Positions 42,604 through 51,102 of a stretch of DNA of 64,000 nucleotides are shown here, one piece after another. The stretch is taken from positions 496,001-560,000 of the forward strand of contig NZ_FNRT01000002.1 in NCBI RefSeq assembly GCF_900105585.1. Reading direction: 5' to 3'. The DNA is from Nocardioides exalbidus (GTDB lineage: Bacteria; Actinomycetota; Actinomycetes; Propionibacteriales; Nocardioidaceae). A program made the position numbers and the translations under genes. The notes beneath the pieces were generated by a model that worked only from the letters and a program-made list of their open reading frames with translations, was not told where the DNA came from and made no database searches. The first letter of the stretch is position 1, and the number at the start of each line of letters is the position of its first letter.

Positions 42604-43437
42604 ATGAGCCTCAGGACCGTCTCCGACAAGGTCGTCGTCATCTCGGGCGCGGGGTCCGGCATCGGCCGGGCACTCGCCCTGCGCGCCGCCCGCGGTGGTG
42701 CGCTCCTCGCGCTGTCCGACTGGAATCCCGAGGGCCTGGCCGAGACCGTCCGGCTGGCCGAGCAGGCCGGCGCGACCAAGGTGCGCCACGACGTCGTCGA
42801 CGTCTCCTCGCGCGCGGCCATGGCCGCCTGGGCGGAGGGCGTCGTCGAGCAGTTCGGCCGGGTCGACCTCGTCGTCAACAACGCCGGGGTGACGCTGACC
42901 GGCGACTTCACCGAGCTCACCTACGACGACCTCGACTGGATCGTCGGGGTCAACTTCGACGGCGTCGTCCACGGCTCCAAGGAGTTCCTCCCCCACCTCA
43001 TCGCCTCGGGCAACGGAGCACTGGTCAACGTCTCCTCGCTGTTCGGGCTGGTGTCGGTCCCCGGGCAGTCGGCCTACAACGCCACGAAGTACGCCGTCCG
43101 CGGGCTCACCGAGGCGATCCGCGAGGAGATGCTGGTGGCGGGCCACCCGGTCACCGTGACCTGCGTGCACCCCGGCGGCATCCGCACCGGGATCAGCCGC
43201 AACGGGCGCAAGGCCGCCGGTCTCGACGGCAGCGCGATCGACGCGCTCTTCGAGAACAAGCTCGCCAAGATGTCCCCCGACCGCGCCGCCGAGATCATCC
43301 TCGACGGGGCACTGAAGGGGAAGGCGCGCGTGCTCGTCGGCCTCGACGCCCACGCGATCCACCACTTCGCCAAGCTCGCCGGCTCGCGCTACCAGGACGT
43401 CGTCGCACGCGTGACGTCGCGGATGCCCCTCCGCTGA
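42604..43437 (+). CDS. Short-chain dehydrogenase/reductase
   Basis: A 277-residue classical SDR. NAD(P)-binding VVISGAGSGIGRALALRAA, the NNAG motif in VNNAGVTLTG, catalytic Ser in LVNVSSLFGLVSV and the YxxxK motif in SAYNATKYAVRGLTEAIREE are all intact. The substrate is unknown; this subgroup often acts on lipids or hydroxy-acyl compounds. It has its own promoter with an operator-like repeat, so it is not simply part of the preceding two-component operon. The stop lies in the first unit of the 31-bp repeat array. Confidence 0.88.
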   Translation: MSLRTVSDKVVVISGAGSGIGRALALRAARGGALLALSDWNPEGLAETVRLAEQAGATKVRHDVVDVSSRAAMAAWAEGVVEQFGRVDLVVNNAGVTLTGDFTELTYDDLDWIVGVNFDGVVHGSKEFLPHLIASGNGALVNVSSLFGLVSVPGQSAYNATKYAVRGLTEAIREEMLVAGHPVTVTCVHPGGIRTGISRNGRKAAGLDGSAIDALFENKLAKMSPDRAAEIILDGALKGKARVLVGLDAHAIHHFAKLAGSRYQDVVARVTSRMPLR

Positions 43438-43634
43438 CCGGGCACTTCGTCCCCGTCCCAGCCGCCGACCGGGAGCTTCGTCCCCGTCCCAGCCGCCGAC
43501 CGGGCGCTTCGTCCCCGTCCCAGCCGCCGACCGGGCGCTTCGTCCCCGTCCTTCGCGATGAAGTGCCCGGTCACCGCGCCTGACAGGGACCAAGTGCCCG
43601 GTCACCGCGCCTGACGGGGACGGAGTGCCCGGTC
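43436..43634. repeat. 31-bp tandem repeats in two inverted blocks
   Basis: The left block has three full 31-bp units (43436-43466, 43467-43497, 43498-43528) and a partial fourth (43529-43550), each with GACCGGG and CTTCGTCCCCGTC. The right block has two 31-bp units (43561-43591, 43592-43622) and a partial (43623-43634) in the opposite orientation (AAGTGCCCGGTC). Contiguous units without spacers rule out CRISPR. It ends just before the DUF402 promoter. Confidence 0.9.
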
Positions 43635-43637
43635 ATC

Positions 43638-43643
43638 TAGGTT
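43638..43643 (+). promoter_or_regulatory. -10 element, DUF402 gene (leaderless)
   Basis: TAGGTT ends 6 nt before ATG 43650 and lies just after the 31-bp repeat array. Confidence 0.5.
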
Positions 43644-43649
43644 GAGGCC

Positions 43650-44210
43650 ATGGAGCCCGGGACCCCGATCCGTGTCGAGATGACGAAGTGGGGCGACCGG
43701 CCCCACTGGGAGTTCGACGGGATCTACCTCGGTGCGGACGAGCACGGCGAGTGGCTGGGGTTCCCCGAGGGGACGCTCAACCGCCGCCCCGGGCACGAGT
43801 TCGTGTCCTCCGTCGACGCCGTGACGCTGGTGACCGCGGACGGCTGGTACGTCCCGACGTTCCAGGCGCCGGGCATCTGGTGCGACGTCTACATCGACGT
43901 CTCGACCCCGGCGAGGTGGGACGGCGACGTGCTGCGGGCGGTCGACCTCGACCTCGACGTGATCCGGATGTCGCCCGAACCCCTGGAGTCGCCGGCCGAC
44001 TGGATGGCGGGGCCGGGCGAGACCTTCATCGACGACGAGGACGAGTTCCTCGAGCACCAGGCGGCCTTCGGCTACCCCGCCGACGTCGTCGCCGCCGCGC
44101 GCTCGGCCGCCGACCGGCTCGTGCCGCTCGTGCGCGCCCACGCAGCGCCGTACGACGGATCCCACCAGCGGTGGCTCGACGCGCTCAACGCCCGGAGAGA
44201 CCGTCCCTGA
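43650..44210 (+). CDS. DUF402 family protein (nucleotide phosphohydrolase-like)
   Basis: A 186-residue protein with the DUF402/FomD-like beta-barrel: KWGDRPHWEFDGIYLGADEH at the start and CDVYIDVSTPARWDGDVLRA then DLDLDVIR, with metal-binding acids, in the middle. Relatives in Firmicutes hydrolyse nucleoside di/triphosphates; that activity is inferred here. The 3' end overlaps the convergent exporter gene by 26 nt. Confidence 0.8.
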   Translation: MEPGTPIRVEMTKWGDRPHWEFDGIYLGADEHGEWLGFPEGTLNRRPGHEFVSSVDAVTLVTADGWYVPTFQAPGIWCDVYIDVSTPARWDGDVLRAVDLDLDVIRMSPEPLESPADWMAGPGETFIDDEDEFLEHQAAFGYPADVVAAARSAADRLVPLVRAHAAPYDGSHQRWLDALNARRDRP

Positions 44211-45588
44211 CCTTGCGCAGCGCCTTGCGCTCGGCGCGGGTCATCGCCCGGTAGGGCCCGACCAGGCGGGGTCCCGACAGCCGGCTCTCCAGCCTGCGCG
44301 CCTCCCGCTTCAGCGGCTGGGCGACGTACTCCCCCAGGATCACGCCGGAGGCCAGCGCGATCGCGACCGAGATCGCGGTCATCAGCGCCAGGATGCCCTG
44401 GGAGATCAGGTAGCCGCCGTCGGCGAGCCAGGTGAGGCCGCGGTAGATCGACAGTCCCGGCAGGAACGGCACGATCGCGGGCACCGCGACCACGAGCGGC
44501 GGCACCCGGACCCGGCCGGCGGCGGCGTAGGCCACGAGGCCGATGAAGAACGCCGACGCGCCGGCGGCCGCGACCCGGCCGAAGCCGTTGAGGGAGACCA
44601 GCTGGCCGATGAGCGCGGCCAGCGCGGTGATGACGGCGATCGGCAGCACGGCGCGGCGAGGGGCGTACGACGCGACGCTGAACGCCGCGGCGGAGACGGC
44701 CGCGCCGACGAGGATCGTCGGCAGGTCGGAGTACTCCCGGCCGAGCTGTCCGGGCACCAGCGTGCCGAGCTCGAGGCCGACGCCGTTGGCGACCGAGATG
44801 CCGAGGGCGACCCCGGCGATGATGCCCGCGGTGGCCATCATCGCCTCGATGAGGCGCGCGCTGGAGGTCAGGTAGAAGCCGGTGAGCGCGTCCTGGACGG
44901 CACCCATCAGGCCGATGCCGGCGAGCAGCATGATGATGTTGGCGGTCACGACCAGCGAGGGATCGACGTCGATCGGGGACGCCGCCACGGCAGCGGCGAT
45001 CAGGGTCGCGATCGCCCCGCCGGCGACCTGGAGGTAGAAGAACGGCAGTCGGCGACGGGCCAGTGCCATCTGCACGCGGTCGATCAACGCGGCCGCCACG
45101 GCGGCCACGGCGGAGACCACGACGCCACCGCCGAGGAACACGCCGACCGCGGCCGCCATCACGGCCCACGCGATCGTCACGGCCCATCGCGGGAACGCGT
45201 GGCCGAGCGAGACGATCGTCGCCATCCGCGACCGCGCGAGGTAGAGGTCGGCCTGGTCGGTGAGGACGTCGCGGACGAGGTGGTCGACCGCGGTGAGGTC
45301 CTCGTAGTCGATGTCGCGCTGCTGCACGTGCCGCATCATCAGCACGGGTACGTCGTCGGGCGAGCGCTGGAAGCTCATCGAGAGCGCGGTGAAGGTGACG
45401 TCGACCTCGGCCGCGCGGAGGCCGAAGTGGTCGGCCACCGACCGCATGGTCGCGGTGACGTCGGCGGCCCCTGCGCCGGACGACAGGAGCATCTCGCCGA
45501 TGCGCAGGCAGAGGTCCATCGTCAAGTGGGCCTCGCGGGCCAGCTCTGCGGCCCGCTCCTGCTCGGTCTGGTCCTCCTGCTCGTCCAC
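44185..45588 (-). CDS. Threonine/serine exporter family protein (ThrE type)
   Basis: A 467-residue membrane protein combining the two halves of ThrE exporters. The N-terminal cytoplasmic domain shows CLRIGEMLLSSGAGAADVTA; about ten transmembrane helices follow (for example FFIGLVAYAAAGRVRVPPLV). The C-terminal tail is basic (ERKALRKVRDGLSGR). It probably exports small amino acids. GTG 45588 is the likely start; upstream is a short divergent promoter shared with the YbdK gene. Confidence 0.87.
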   Translation of the reverse strand: MDEQEDQTEQERAAELAREAHLTMDLCLRIGEMLLSSGAGAADVTATMRSVADHFGLRAAEVDVTFTALSMSFQRSPDDVPVLMMRHVQQRDIDYEDLTAVDHLVRDVLTDQADLYLARSRMATIVSLGHAFPRWAVTIAWAVMAAAVGVFLGGGVVVSAVAAVAAALIDRVQMALARRRLPFFYLQVAGGAIATLIAAAVAASPIDVDPSLVVTANIIMLLAGIGLMGAVQDALTGFYLTSSARLIEAMMATAGIIAGVALGISVANGVGLELGTLVPGQLGREYSDLPTILVGAAVSAAAFSVASYAPRRAVLPIAVITALAALIGQLVSLNGFGRVAAAGASAFFIGLVAYAAAGRVRVPPLVVAVPAIVPFLPGLSIYRGLTWLADGGYLISQGILALMTAISVAIALASGVILGEYVAQPLKREARRLESRLSGPRLVGPYRAMTRAERKALRKVRDGLSGR

Positions 45589-45655
45589 CGGCCCATGGTG
45601 GCACCGGGCCGGCGACGGACGTCACAAGGGTGATCCGTCGTGTCGCCGGCACCCC

Positions 45656-45661
45656 TAGGGT
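45656..45661 (+). promoter_or_regulatory. -10 element, YbdK-like gene (leaderless)
   Basis: TAGGGT ends 7 nt before ATG 45669 and sets the start over an in-frame upstream codon at 45630. Confidence 0.55.
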
Positions 45662-45668
45662 GGTCGGC

Positions 45669-46814
45669 ATGCGCATCGACTTCCACGCGTCGCCGCAGCC
45701 GACCCTCGGCGTGGAGTGGGAGTTCGCGCTCGTCGACCGGGTCAGCCGCGACCTGCGCAGCGTCGCCTCCGAGGTGCACGACCTCGCAGGTGGCCGACTC
45801 GCCGACCCGGCCCGCCTGCACAAGGAGCTCCTGCGCAACACCGTCGAGGTGGTCACCGGGATCTGCGACACGGTCGGCGAGGCGATGACCGACCTGGCCG
45901 ACACGCTCGCGGTCGTCGTGCCCGCTGCCCAGGAGGTCGGCGTCGACCTCCTCGGTGCCGGGTCGCACCCCTTCGCCGACTGGTCGATGCAGCAGCTCAC
46001 CGACGGCCACCGCTACGCCGAGCTCATCAACCGCACGCAGTGGTGGGGCCGCCAGATGCTGATCTGGGGCGTGCACGTCCACGTCGGGATGCCCGAGCGC
46101 GACCGGGTGATGCCGGTCCTGGCCTCCATGCTCACGACGTACCCCCACCTCCTCGCCCTCTCGGCGAGCTCGCCGATCTGGGCGGGCCAGGACACCGGCT
46201 ACGCCTCCAACCGGGCGCTGATGTTCCAGCAGCTGCCGACCGCCGGGCTGCCCTTCGCCTTCGACACCTGGGCCGAGTTCGAGAAGTGCATCGGCGACCA
46301 GACCACGACCGGCATCATCGACTCGATGTCCGACGTGCGCTGGGACCTCCGGCCCGCGCCCCACCTCGGCACCCTCGAGAACCGGGTGTGCGACGGCATG
46401 TCCGACATCCGCGAGGTCGCGGCGATGACCGCGCTCGTGCACTGCCTGGTCGTCGACCTCGACACCCGGCTGGCGGCCGGCGAGGTCCTGCCGACGATGC
46501 CGCCGTGGCAGGTGCAGGAGAACAAGTGGCGTGCCGCGCGCTACGGCCTCGACGCGATCGTCATCCTCGACGACGCCAACCGGGAGCGGCTGGTGACGGA
46601 GGACCTCGACGACCTCCTGGAGCGCCTCACGCCCGTGGCGAAGCGCCTCGACTGCGAGGCCGAGCTGCGGACCGTGGCCGAGATCCCGCGGCGCGGCGCG
46701 TCGTACCAGCGACAGCGCACGGTCGCGCGCGAGTCGGGCGGCGACCTGATCGCGGTCGTCGACGCGCTGGTCACCGAGCTCACCGACTCGCTGTCCGACG
46801 CGCGCGCGACCTGA
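45669..46814 (+). CDS. Carboxylate-amine ligase, glutamate-cysteine ligase family 2 (YbdK type)
   Basis: A 381-residue ATP-dependent ligase. TLGVEWEFALVDRVSRDLRS is the GCS2 N-terminal signature, LIWGVHVHVGMPERDRVMPV the substrate/metal motif, and TLENRVCDGMSDIREVAAMT the C-terminal motif. E. coli YbdK shows weak glutamate-cysteine ligase activity; the real product here is unknown. The wax ester synthase gene follows on the same strand after 87 nt. Confidence 0.9.
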   Translation: MRIDFHASPQPTLGVEWEFALVDRVSRDLRSVASEVHDLAGGRLADPARLHKELLRNTVEVVTGICDTVGEAMTDLADTLAVVVPAAQEVGVDLLGAGSHPFADWSMQQLTDGHRYAELINRTQWWGRQMLIWGVHVHVGMPERDRVMPVLASMLTTYPHLLALSASSPIWAGQDTGYASNRALMFQQLPTAGLPFAFDTWAEFEKCIGDQTTTGIIDSMSDVRWDLRPAPHLGTLENRVCDGMSDIREVAAMTALVHCLVVDLDTRLAAGEVLPTMPPWQVQENKWRAARYGLDAIVILDDANRERLVTEDLDDLLERLTPVAKRLDCEAELRTVAEIPRRGASYQRQRTVARESGGDLIAVVDALVTELTDSLSDARAT

Positions 46815-46901
46815 CGCGCCGGACACCTCCTTGTGGCGGTCGTCGCAGGGCGAGAGGATGCGCGGACTGCCCTCGAGCCGAGGGGGCCGGAGGAGGATCC
46901 C

Positions 46902-48305
46902 GTGGTCAACCCGATCGACCCGACGGCGACCGGCTTCCTGCTGGCCGAGAACCGCAACATGCCGATGCACGTCGGCGGCCTCCAGCTCTTCGAGAAGCCG
47001 GAGGGTGCGGGGCGCGGGTTCGCTCGCGAGATGTACGAGCAGATGAGCAACGTCGAGGAGATCGCACCGCTCTTCCTCAAGCACCCGCACCGCTCGGCGC
47101 GCACGGCCGGCCAGCTCGTCTGGCAGCCCGACGAGCAGTTCGACATCGAGCACCACGTCCGCCACAGCGCGCTCCCCCGGCCCGGTCGCGTCCGCGAGCT
47201 CCTCGACCTCTGCTCGCGGCTGCACGGCACCCGCCTCGCGTGGGAGCGGCCGCTGTGGGAGGCGACGATCATCGAGGGCCTGCGCGACGGGCGGGTCGCG
47301 ATGTACACCAAGACCCACCACGCCCTCGTCGACGGCGTCTCGGCCATGCGGCTGCTCGCGAGCGTCCTCTCGACCGACCCCGACGAGCGCAACATGCCCG
47401 CCCCCTGGGCGATGCGGCCGCGCGCGCCGCGGGAGGAGCCGGTGAGCGACGGCGGTGCCTCCCTGGCCGACATCTCGGCCAGCACGGTGCGTACGGCGCT
47501 CGCGCTGGCGTCCGAGGCCGCCGGGATGCCCGGTGCGCTGATCCGCACCCTCAACAAGTCGGTGCGCAACGAGACCTCCGCGCTGTCGCTCTACGCCCCG
47601 CGCACGATGCTCAACCAGAACATCACCGGGTCACGCCGCTTCGCCGCCCAGGACTGGCCGGTCGAGCGGCTGCGCGACGTCGGCAGGGCGACCGGGACGA
47701 CGATCAACGACGTCGTGCTCGCCATGGTCAGCGGCGCGATGCGGACCTACCTCGCCGACCTCGACGCGCTGCCCGAGACCTCGCTGATCTCGATGGTGCC
47801 GGTCGGCCTCAACGCCAAGCAGTCGCATCTCGCCTCCGGCGACGGCGGCAACGCGGTCGGGGCCGTGATGGTGCAGCTCGGCACCCACCTCGCCGACCCC
47901 GCCGACCGCCTCTCCGCCATCCACCGGTCGATGAAGGACGGCAAGGAGAGCCTCTCGGCGATGACGCCGGCGCAGATCCTCGCCATGAGCGCCCTCGGCC
48001 AGGCACCCGCGATCCTCGGTCCGGTCCTCCGGATGCAGGGCATCGTCCGCCCGCCCTACAACCTCATCGTCAGCAACGTCCCCGGCCCGCGGACGACGCA
48101 CTACTGGAACGGCGCGAGGCTCGTCGGGACCTACCCGCTCTCGATCCCGATCAACGGCATGGCGCTCAACATCACCTGCACGTCCTACGACGGCAAGATG
48201 GCCTTCGGGCTCACCGGCTGCCGTCGCACGGTGCCCCACCTCCAGGTGCTGCTGCAGTACCTCGACGACGAGCTGGCGGCGCTGGAGAAGGCCGCCGGGG
48301 TCTAG
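46902..48305 (+). CDS. Wax ester synthase / diacylglycerol acyltransferase
   Basis: A 467-residue WS/DGAT enzyme that esterifies acyl-CoA with diacylglycerol or fatty alcohol to form storage lipid at the membrane. The active-site motif HHxxxDG is present as THHALVDGVSAM (about residue 138). PLWEATIIEGL and the C-terminal NLIVSNVPGPRTTHYWNGA are also family hallmarks. GTG 46902 follows GGAGGAGG with good spacing. Storage lipids fit an actinobacterial life style. Confidence 0.93.
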   Translation: MVNPIDPTATGFLLAENRNMPMHVGGLQLFEKPEGAGRGFAREMYEQMSNVEEIAPLFLKHPHRSARTAGQLVWQPDEQFDIEHHVRHSALPRPGRVRELLDLCSRLHGTRLAWERPLWEATIIEGLRDGRVAMYTKTHHALVDGVSAMRLLASVLSTDPDERNMPAPWAMRPRAPREEPVSDGGASLADISASTVRTALALASEAAGMPGALIRTLNKSVRNETSALSLYAPRTMLNQNITGSRRFAAQDWPVERLRDVGRATGTTINDVVLAMVSGAMRTYLADLDALPETSLISMVPVGLNAKQSHLASGDGGNAVGAVMVQLGTHLADPADRLSAIHRSMKDGKESLSAMTPAQILAMSALGQAPAILGPVLRMQGIVRPPYNLIVSNVPGPRTTHYWNGARLVGTYPLSIPINGMALNITCTSYDGKMAFGLTGCRRTVPHLQVLLQYLDDELAALEKAAGV

Positions 48306-48323
48306 CGCGGCCCCTGTCTGGAT

Positions 48324-48341
48324 TCACCGGATATCCGGTGA
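48324..48341. repeat. 18-bp perfect palindrome, copy 2
   Basis: Identical to 951-968 (TCACCGGATATCCGGTGA). Its first three bases are the complement of the methyltransferase stop codon. It lies between the convergent wax ester synthase and methyltransferase genes. Confidence 0.8.
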
Positions 48342-49547
48342 CTCCCGGACCACCTCGAGCCCGCCGCCGAGCCGGTCGGCGACGGCGGTGAGCCGGGCCA
48401 CCGTGATGTCGGCGACGGTGGCGAGGCCGGCGGCGTGGGCGTTGGAGCCCTCGCGGGTCGGCTCGGTGGAGTTGACGCTGATGCAGCGGCGGGTGCCGCC
48501 GTCGGCGAGGTTGGCGAGCGCGACGGCGTGGCCGGTGGTGCCGCTGCCGGCGAAGGGGTCCAGCACGACGACGTCGTCGGGCAGGGTCGCGAGGATCCGG
48601 CGGACCAGGCCGGTCGGCTTGGGCGACTCGAAGACGTGGCCCACGAGCGCCTTGAGCTCGGCGACGGCGGAGTCGGTGGAGCCGATCTCCTCGGCGAGCC
48701 AGATCGTGCGCAGCTTCTTGCGCCGGCCGCCCTCGCGGTGGAGCCAGTCGCGCTGGAAGATGTCGGCGCGCTCACCGCCGCGGCCGCGGATCACCCGGCA
48801 CTCCAGGTCGTCGGGCCGCTCGTCGACCTTGCGCTGCGACCAGCGCCAGACCGCCGCGCGCCCGTCGCCGAAGACCGGCGCGAGGGCGAGGGCACCGTCG
48901 AACGCGGTCGTCGACACGCGACCGGTCACCGGGTCGCCGTACAGCTCGAAGTGCAGGGTCGGCGCGGTGCCGGGGTTGAACTTCTTGTTGGTGTTGCGCA
49001 GCGGCAGGTAGCGGAAGCGTCGCCCGTCGTCGGTGGTCAGCGGGAAGTCGCCCTCGTCGACCGCCTCCGTCGTGCTGGCGTCGACCGCGCAGCCCGGGAG
49101 GTGGCGGGCGTAGGCCAGGACGTACTCGTGGCTGGTCGCGAACCCGCGCCCGAGCTGGCGGCCCTTCGGGTTGAGGTTGACCACGACCTGCGCCATGAAG
49201 TTGGCCTCGCCGAAGACCTCGTCCATCAGCAGCCGCAGGTGCGCGACCTCGTTGTCGTCGATGCTGACGAACACCGCGCCGTGCGCGGCCAGCACGTCGC
49301 GGACGGCGAGCAGCCGCGGCCGCATCATCGCCGTCCACGCTGCGTGCCGGCCGGCGTACCGGTCGGGGTGCGAGCCGTCGCGGAAGCGGTCGGCGTAGGC
49401 GAAGTCGTTGCCGGTGTTGTAGGGCGGGTCGGCGTAGACGACGTCGACCGATCCGGGCGCCAGGCGGGGCAGCACGTCGAGGTTGTCGCCGGCGTGGAAG
49501 GTGTTCCACGGCTGCCCCGGGAGGGGGTACGACGACGAGGCGGGCAC
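48324..49547 (-). CDS. Orphan DNA adenine methyltransferase (beta-class order)
   Basis: A 407-residue amino-methyltransferase. The catalytic motif DPPY occurs early (VVYADPPYNTGNDFAYADRF, about residue 35), with GDNLDVLPRL before it. The SAM-binding motif I comes late (VVLDPFAGSGTTGHAVALAN, about residue 335), so the order is catalytic-TRD-SAM, class beta. The central ~250 residues form the target-recognition region. No restriction gene is adjacent, so it may be regulatory or a solitary modification enzyme. GTG 49547 lies 6 nt after a TAGGCT -10. Confidence 0.9.
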   Translation of the reverse strand: MPASSSYPLPGQPWNTFHAGDNLDVLPRLAPGSVDVVYADPPYNTGNDFAYADRFRDGSHPDRYAGRHAAWTAMMRPRLLAVRDVLAAHGAVFVSIDDNEVAHLRLLMDEVFGEANFMAQVVVNLNPKGRQLGRGFATSHEYVLAYARHLPGCAVDASTTEAVDEGDFPLTTDDGRRFRYLPLRNTNKKFNPGTAPTLHFELYGDPVTGRVSTTAFDGALALAPVFGDGRAAVWRWSQRKVDERPDDLECRVIRGRGGERADIFQRDWLHREGGRRKKLRTIWLAEEIGSTDSAVAELKALVGHVFESPKPTGLVRRILATLPDDVVVLDPFAGSGTTGHAVALANLADGGTRRCISVNSTEPTREGSNAHAAGLATVADITVARLTAVADRLGGGLEVVRESPDIR

Positions 49548-49553
49548 GCCCGC

Positions 49554-49559
49554 AGCCTA
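49554..49559 (-). promoter_or_regulatory. -10 element, methyltransferase gene (leaderless)
   Basis: Minus-strand TAGGCT ends 6 nt before GTG 49547. Confidence 0.55.
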
Positions 49560-49636
49560 GGGCGTCACCGTCGGGGCGCCGGATCACGTTTCGGGAGCGT
49601 CGGTCCCAATATTCCCACCAGTCCCATAGCGTCCTT

Positions 49637-49642
49637 TACTCT
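49637..49642 (+). promoter_or_regulatory. -10 element, phosphodiester glycosidase gene (leaderless)
   Basis: TACTCT ends 7 nt before GTG 49650. Confidence 0.5.
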
Positions 49643-49649
49643 GGAGCGC

Positions 49650-51098
49650 GTGCCTGACCTCGCCCGCAGCCCACGGTCCCGCAAGGCCGCCGCCACGTCC
49701 GCCCGCAGCCGCGCCCTGACGCTGGCCACGGCGGGCGTCCTCGTCACGGGACTCGCCGTCACGGCGGGCATCGGTCCGTCGGCCGCCGACGACCGGTCGG
49801 CAGGATCGGCCGTCGGCCGGTCCTCCCTCGGTGCGCAGGGCGCGAGCGGCTACCGGGGTCGCGACCAGACGTCCGACGGCAAGCCCGGGACCGTCGTCGG
49901 CCCGCCCGTCAACGCCCGGGTGGCGCCGAAGCTCAAGAACGACGTGACCTACGAGATCGCTCCCGGCGTCACGCTGCGCCAGTGGGACCAGGTCGACGGC
50001 CGCCAGCCGGTGGGCCAGGTCCACATGAACCTGGTCTCGGTCAGCCTCGACGCCCCGAACCTCAGCTTCGAGTCGCTCTCCCCCACCTACGTGACCAACC
50101 GCCGCAAGGTGAGCGAGTTCGGCGCCATGAACCAGGCGCTGGTCGCGGTCAACGGCGACTTCTTCGACATCGGCAGGACCGACGCCCCGCTCGGCGTCAC
50201 CATCGACCAGAAGCGCGGCATCCTCGGCGGCTCGCGCGACGGCTGGATCCCGGGCGTGAACTCGACGCTGTGGTTCGACGACTCCGGCCCGCACGTCAGC
50301 CCGCTCAGCCTCCAGTACACGATCCGGCAGCGGAAGGCGTGGACGGTCAGCGGCATCAACCACCCCTCGATCCCGCCCGGGCAGATCGGCGTCTACACCT
50401 CCGACTGGCACCGCACCTCGGGCTACGAGGTGACCGCCGGCAAGAAGCGCGCCCGCGAGGTGATCGTCCGCAAGAACAAGGTCATCTCGAACCGGCCGAA
50501 GCTGTCGGACGGCAAGAAGATCGGCACGAAGGACCGGGTGCTGATCGGCACCGGGCCGATGGCCGCCAAGCTCGCGACGCTCAAGAAGGGCAAGCGGATC
50601 ACGCTGTCCAAGCGCATCGAGGGCGGCCGGCCCAGGGTCGCGATCAGCGGCGACCGCGCCCTGCTGGTCAACGGCGTACGCACCGTCATCAACAACACGA
50701 TCGCGCACCCGCGCACCGCCGTGGGCATCGACGCCGACGGCCGCAAGCTGCTCATCCTCGTGGTCGACGGTCGCTCCACGGTCAGCCGCGGCTACACGAT
50801 GGTCGAGCTCGCCAACGTCATGACGGCGCTCGGCGCGGAGAACGCGATCAACCTCGACGGCGGCGGCTCGTCCGCGATGTTCACCCGCGACGGCGCGGGC
50901 AACATGGGCATCGTCAACGTCCCCTCGGACGGTGGCGAGCGGCTCGTCGCGAACTCGTTCGGGGTCGTCTACTCGGGCCCCTACGTGCCGGTCGTCCCGG
51001 TCCTGCCGACGACCCCGACGGCGTCACCGACCACCCTGCCTCCGACCACGCCGCCGACCTCGGTGCCGCCGACCACCCCGCCGCCCTCGAAGGGCTGA
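49650..51098 (+). CDS. Secreted phosphodiester glycosidase family protein
   Basis: A 482-residue exported protein with signal peptide around residues 20-47 (LTLATAGVLVTGLAVTA, cleavage after PSAAD). The phosphodiester glycosidase (NAGPA/DUF2233) domain contains ALVAVNGDFFDIGRTDAPLG, PRTAVGIDADGRKLLILVVD and NAINLDGGGSSAMFTRDGAG, the family's key stretches. A Pro/Thr/Ser tail follows. It probably removes a sugar from a phosphodiester in the wall or exopolysaccharide; no substrate is shown. Confidence 0.88.
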   Translation: MPDLARSPRSRKAAATSARSRALTLATAGVLVTGLAVTAGIGPSAADDRSAGSAVGRSSLGAQGASGYRGRDQTSDGKPGTVVGPPVNARVAPKLKNDVTYEIAPGVTLRQWDQVDGRQPVGQVHMNLVSVSLDAPNLSFESLSPTYVTNRRKVSEFGAMNQALVAVNGDFFDIGRTDAPLGVTIDQKRGILGGSRDGWIPGVNSTLWFDDSGPHVSPLSLQYTIRQRKAWTVSGINHPSIPPGQIGVYTSDWHRTSGYEVTAGKKRAREVIVRKNKVISNRPKLSDGKKIGTKDRVLIGTGPMAAKLATLKKGKRITLSKRIEGGRPRVAISGDRALLVNGVRTVINNTIAHPRTAVGIDADGRKLLILVVDGRSTVSRGYTMVELANVMTALGAENAINLDGGGSSAMFTRDGAGNMGIVNVPSDGGERLVANSFGVVYSGPYVPVVPVLPTTPTASPTTLPPTTPPTSVPPTTPPPSKG

Positions 51099-51102
51099 CG
51101 GA

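Noticed and set aside
42210..43583. Repetitive peptide frame across the SDR gene and the 31-bp array
   Set aside because: It is out of frame with the SDR and consists of Arg/Pro-rich shadow sequence; the repeats are non-coding.
43436..43634. CRISPR array
   Set aside because: Units are contiguous without spacers, change orientation halfway, and no cas genes are near.
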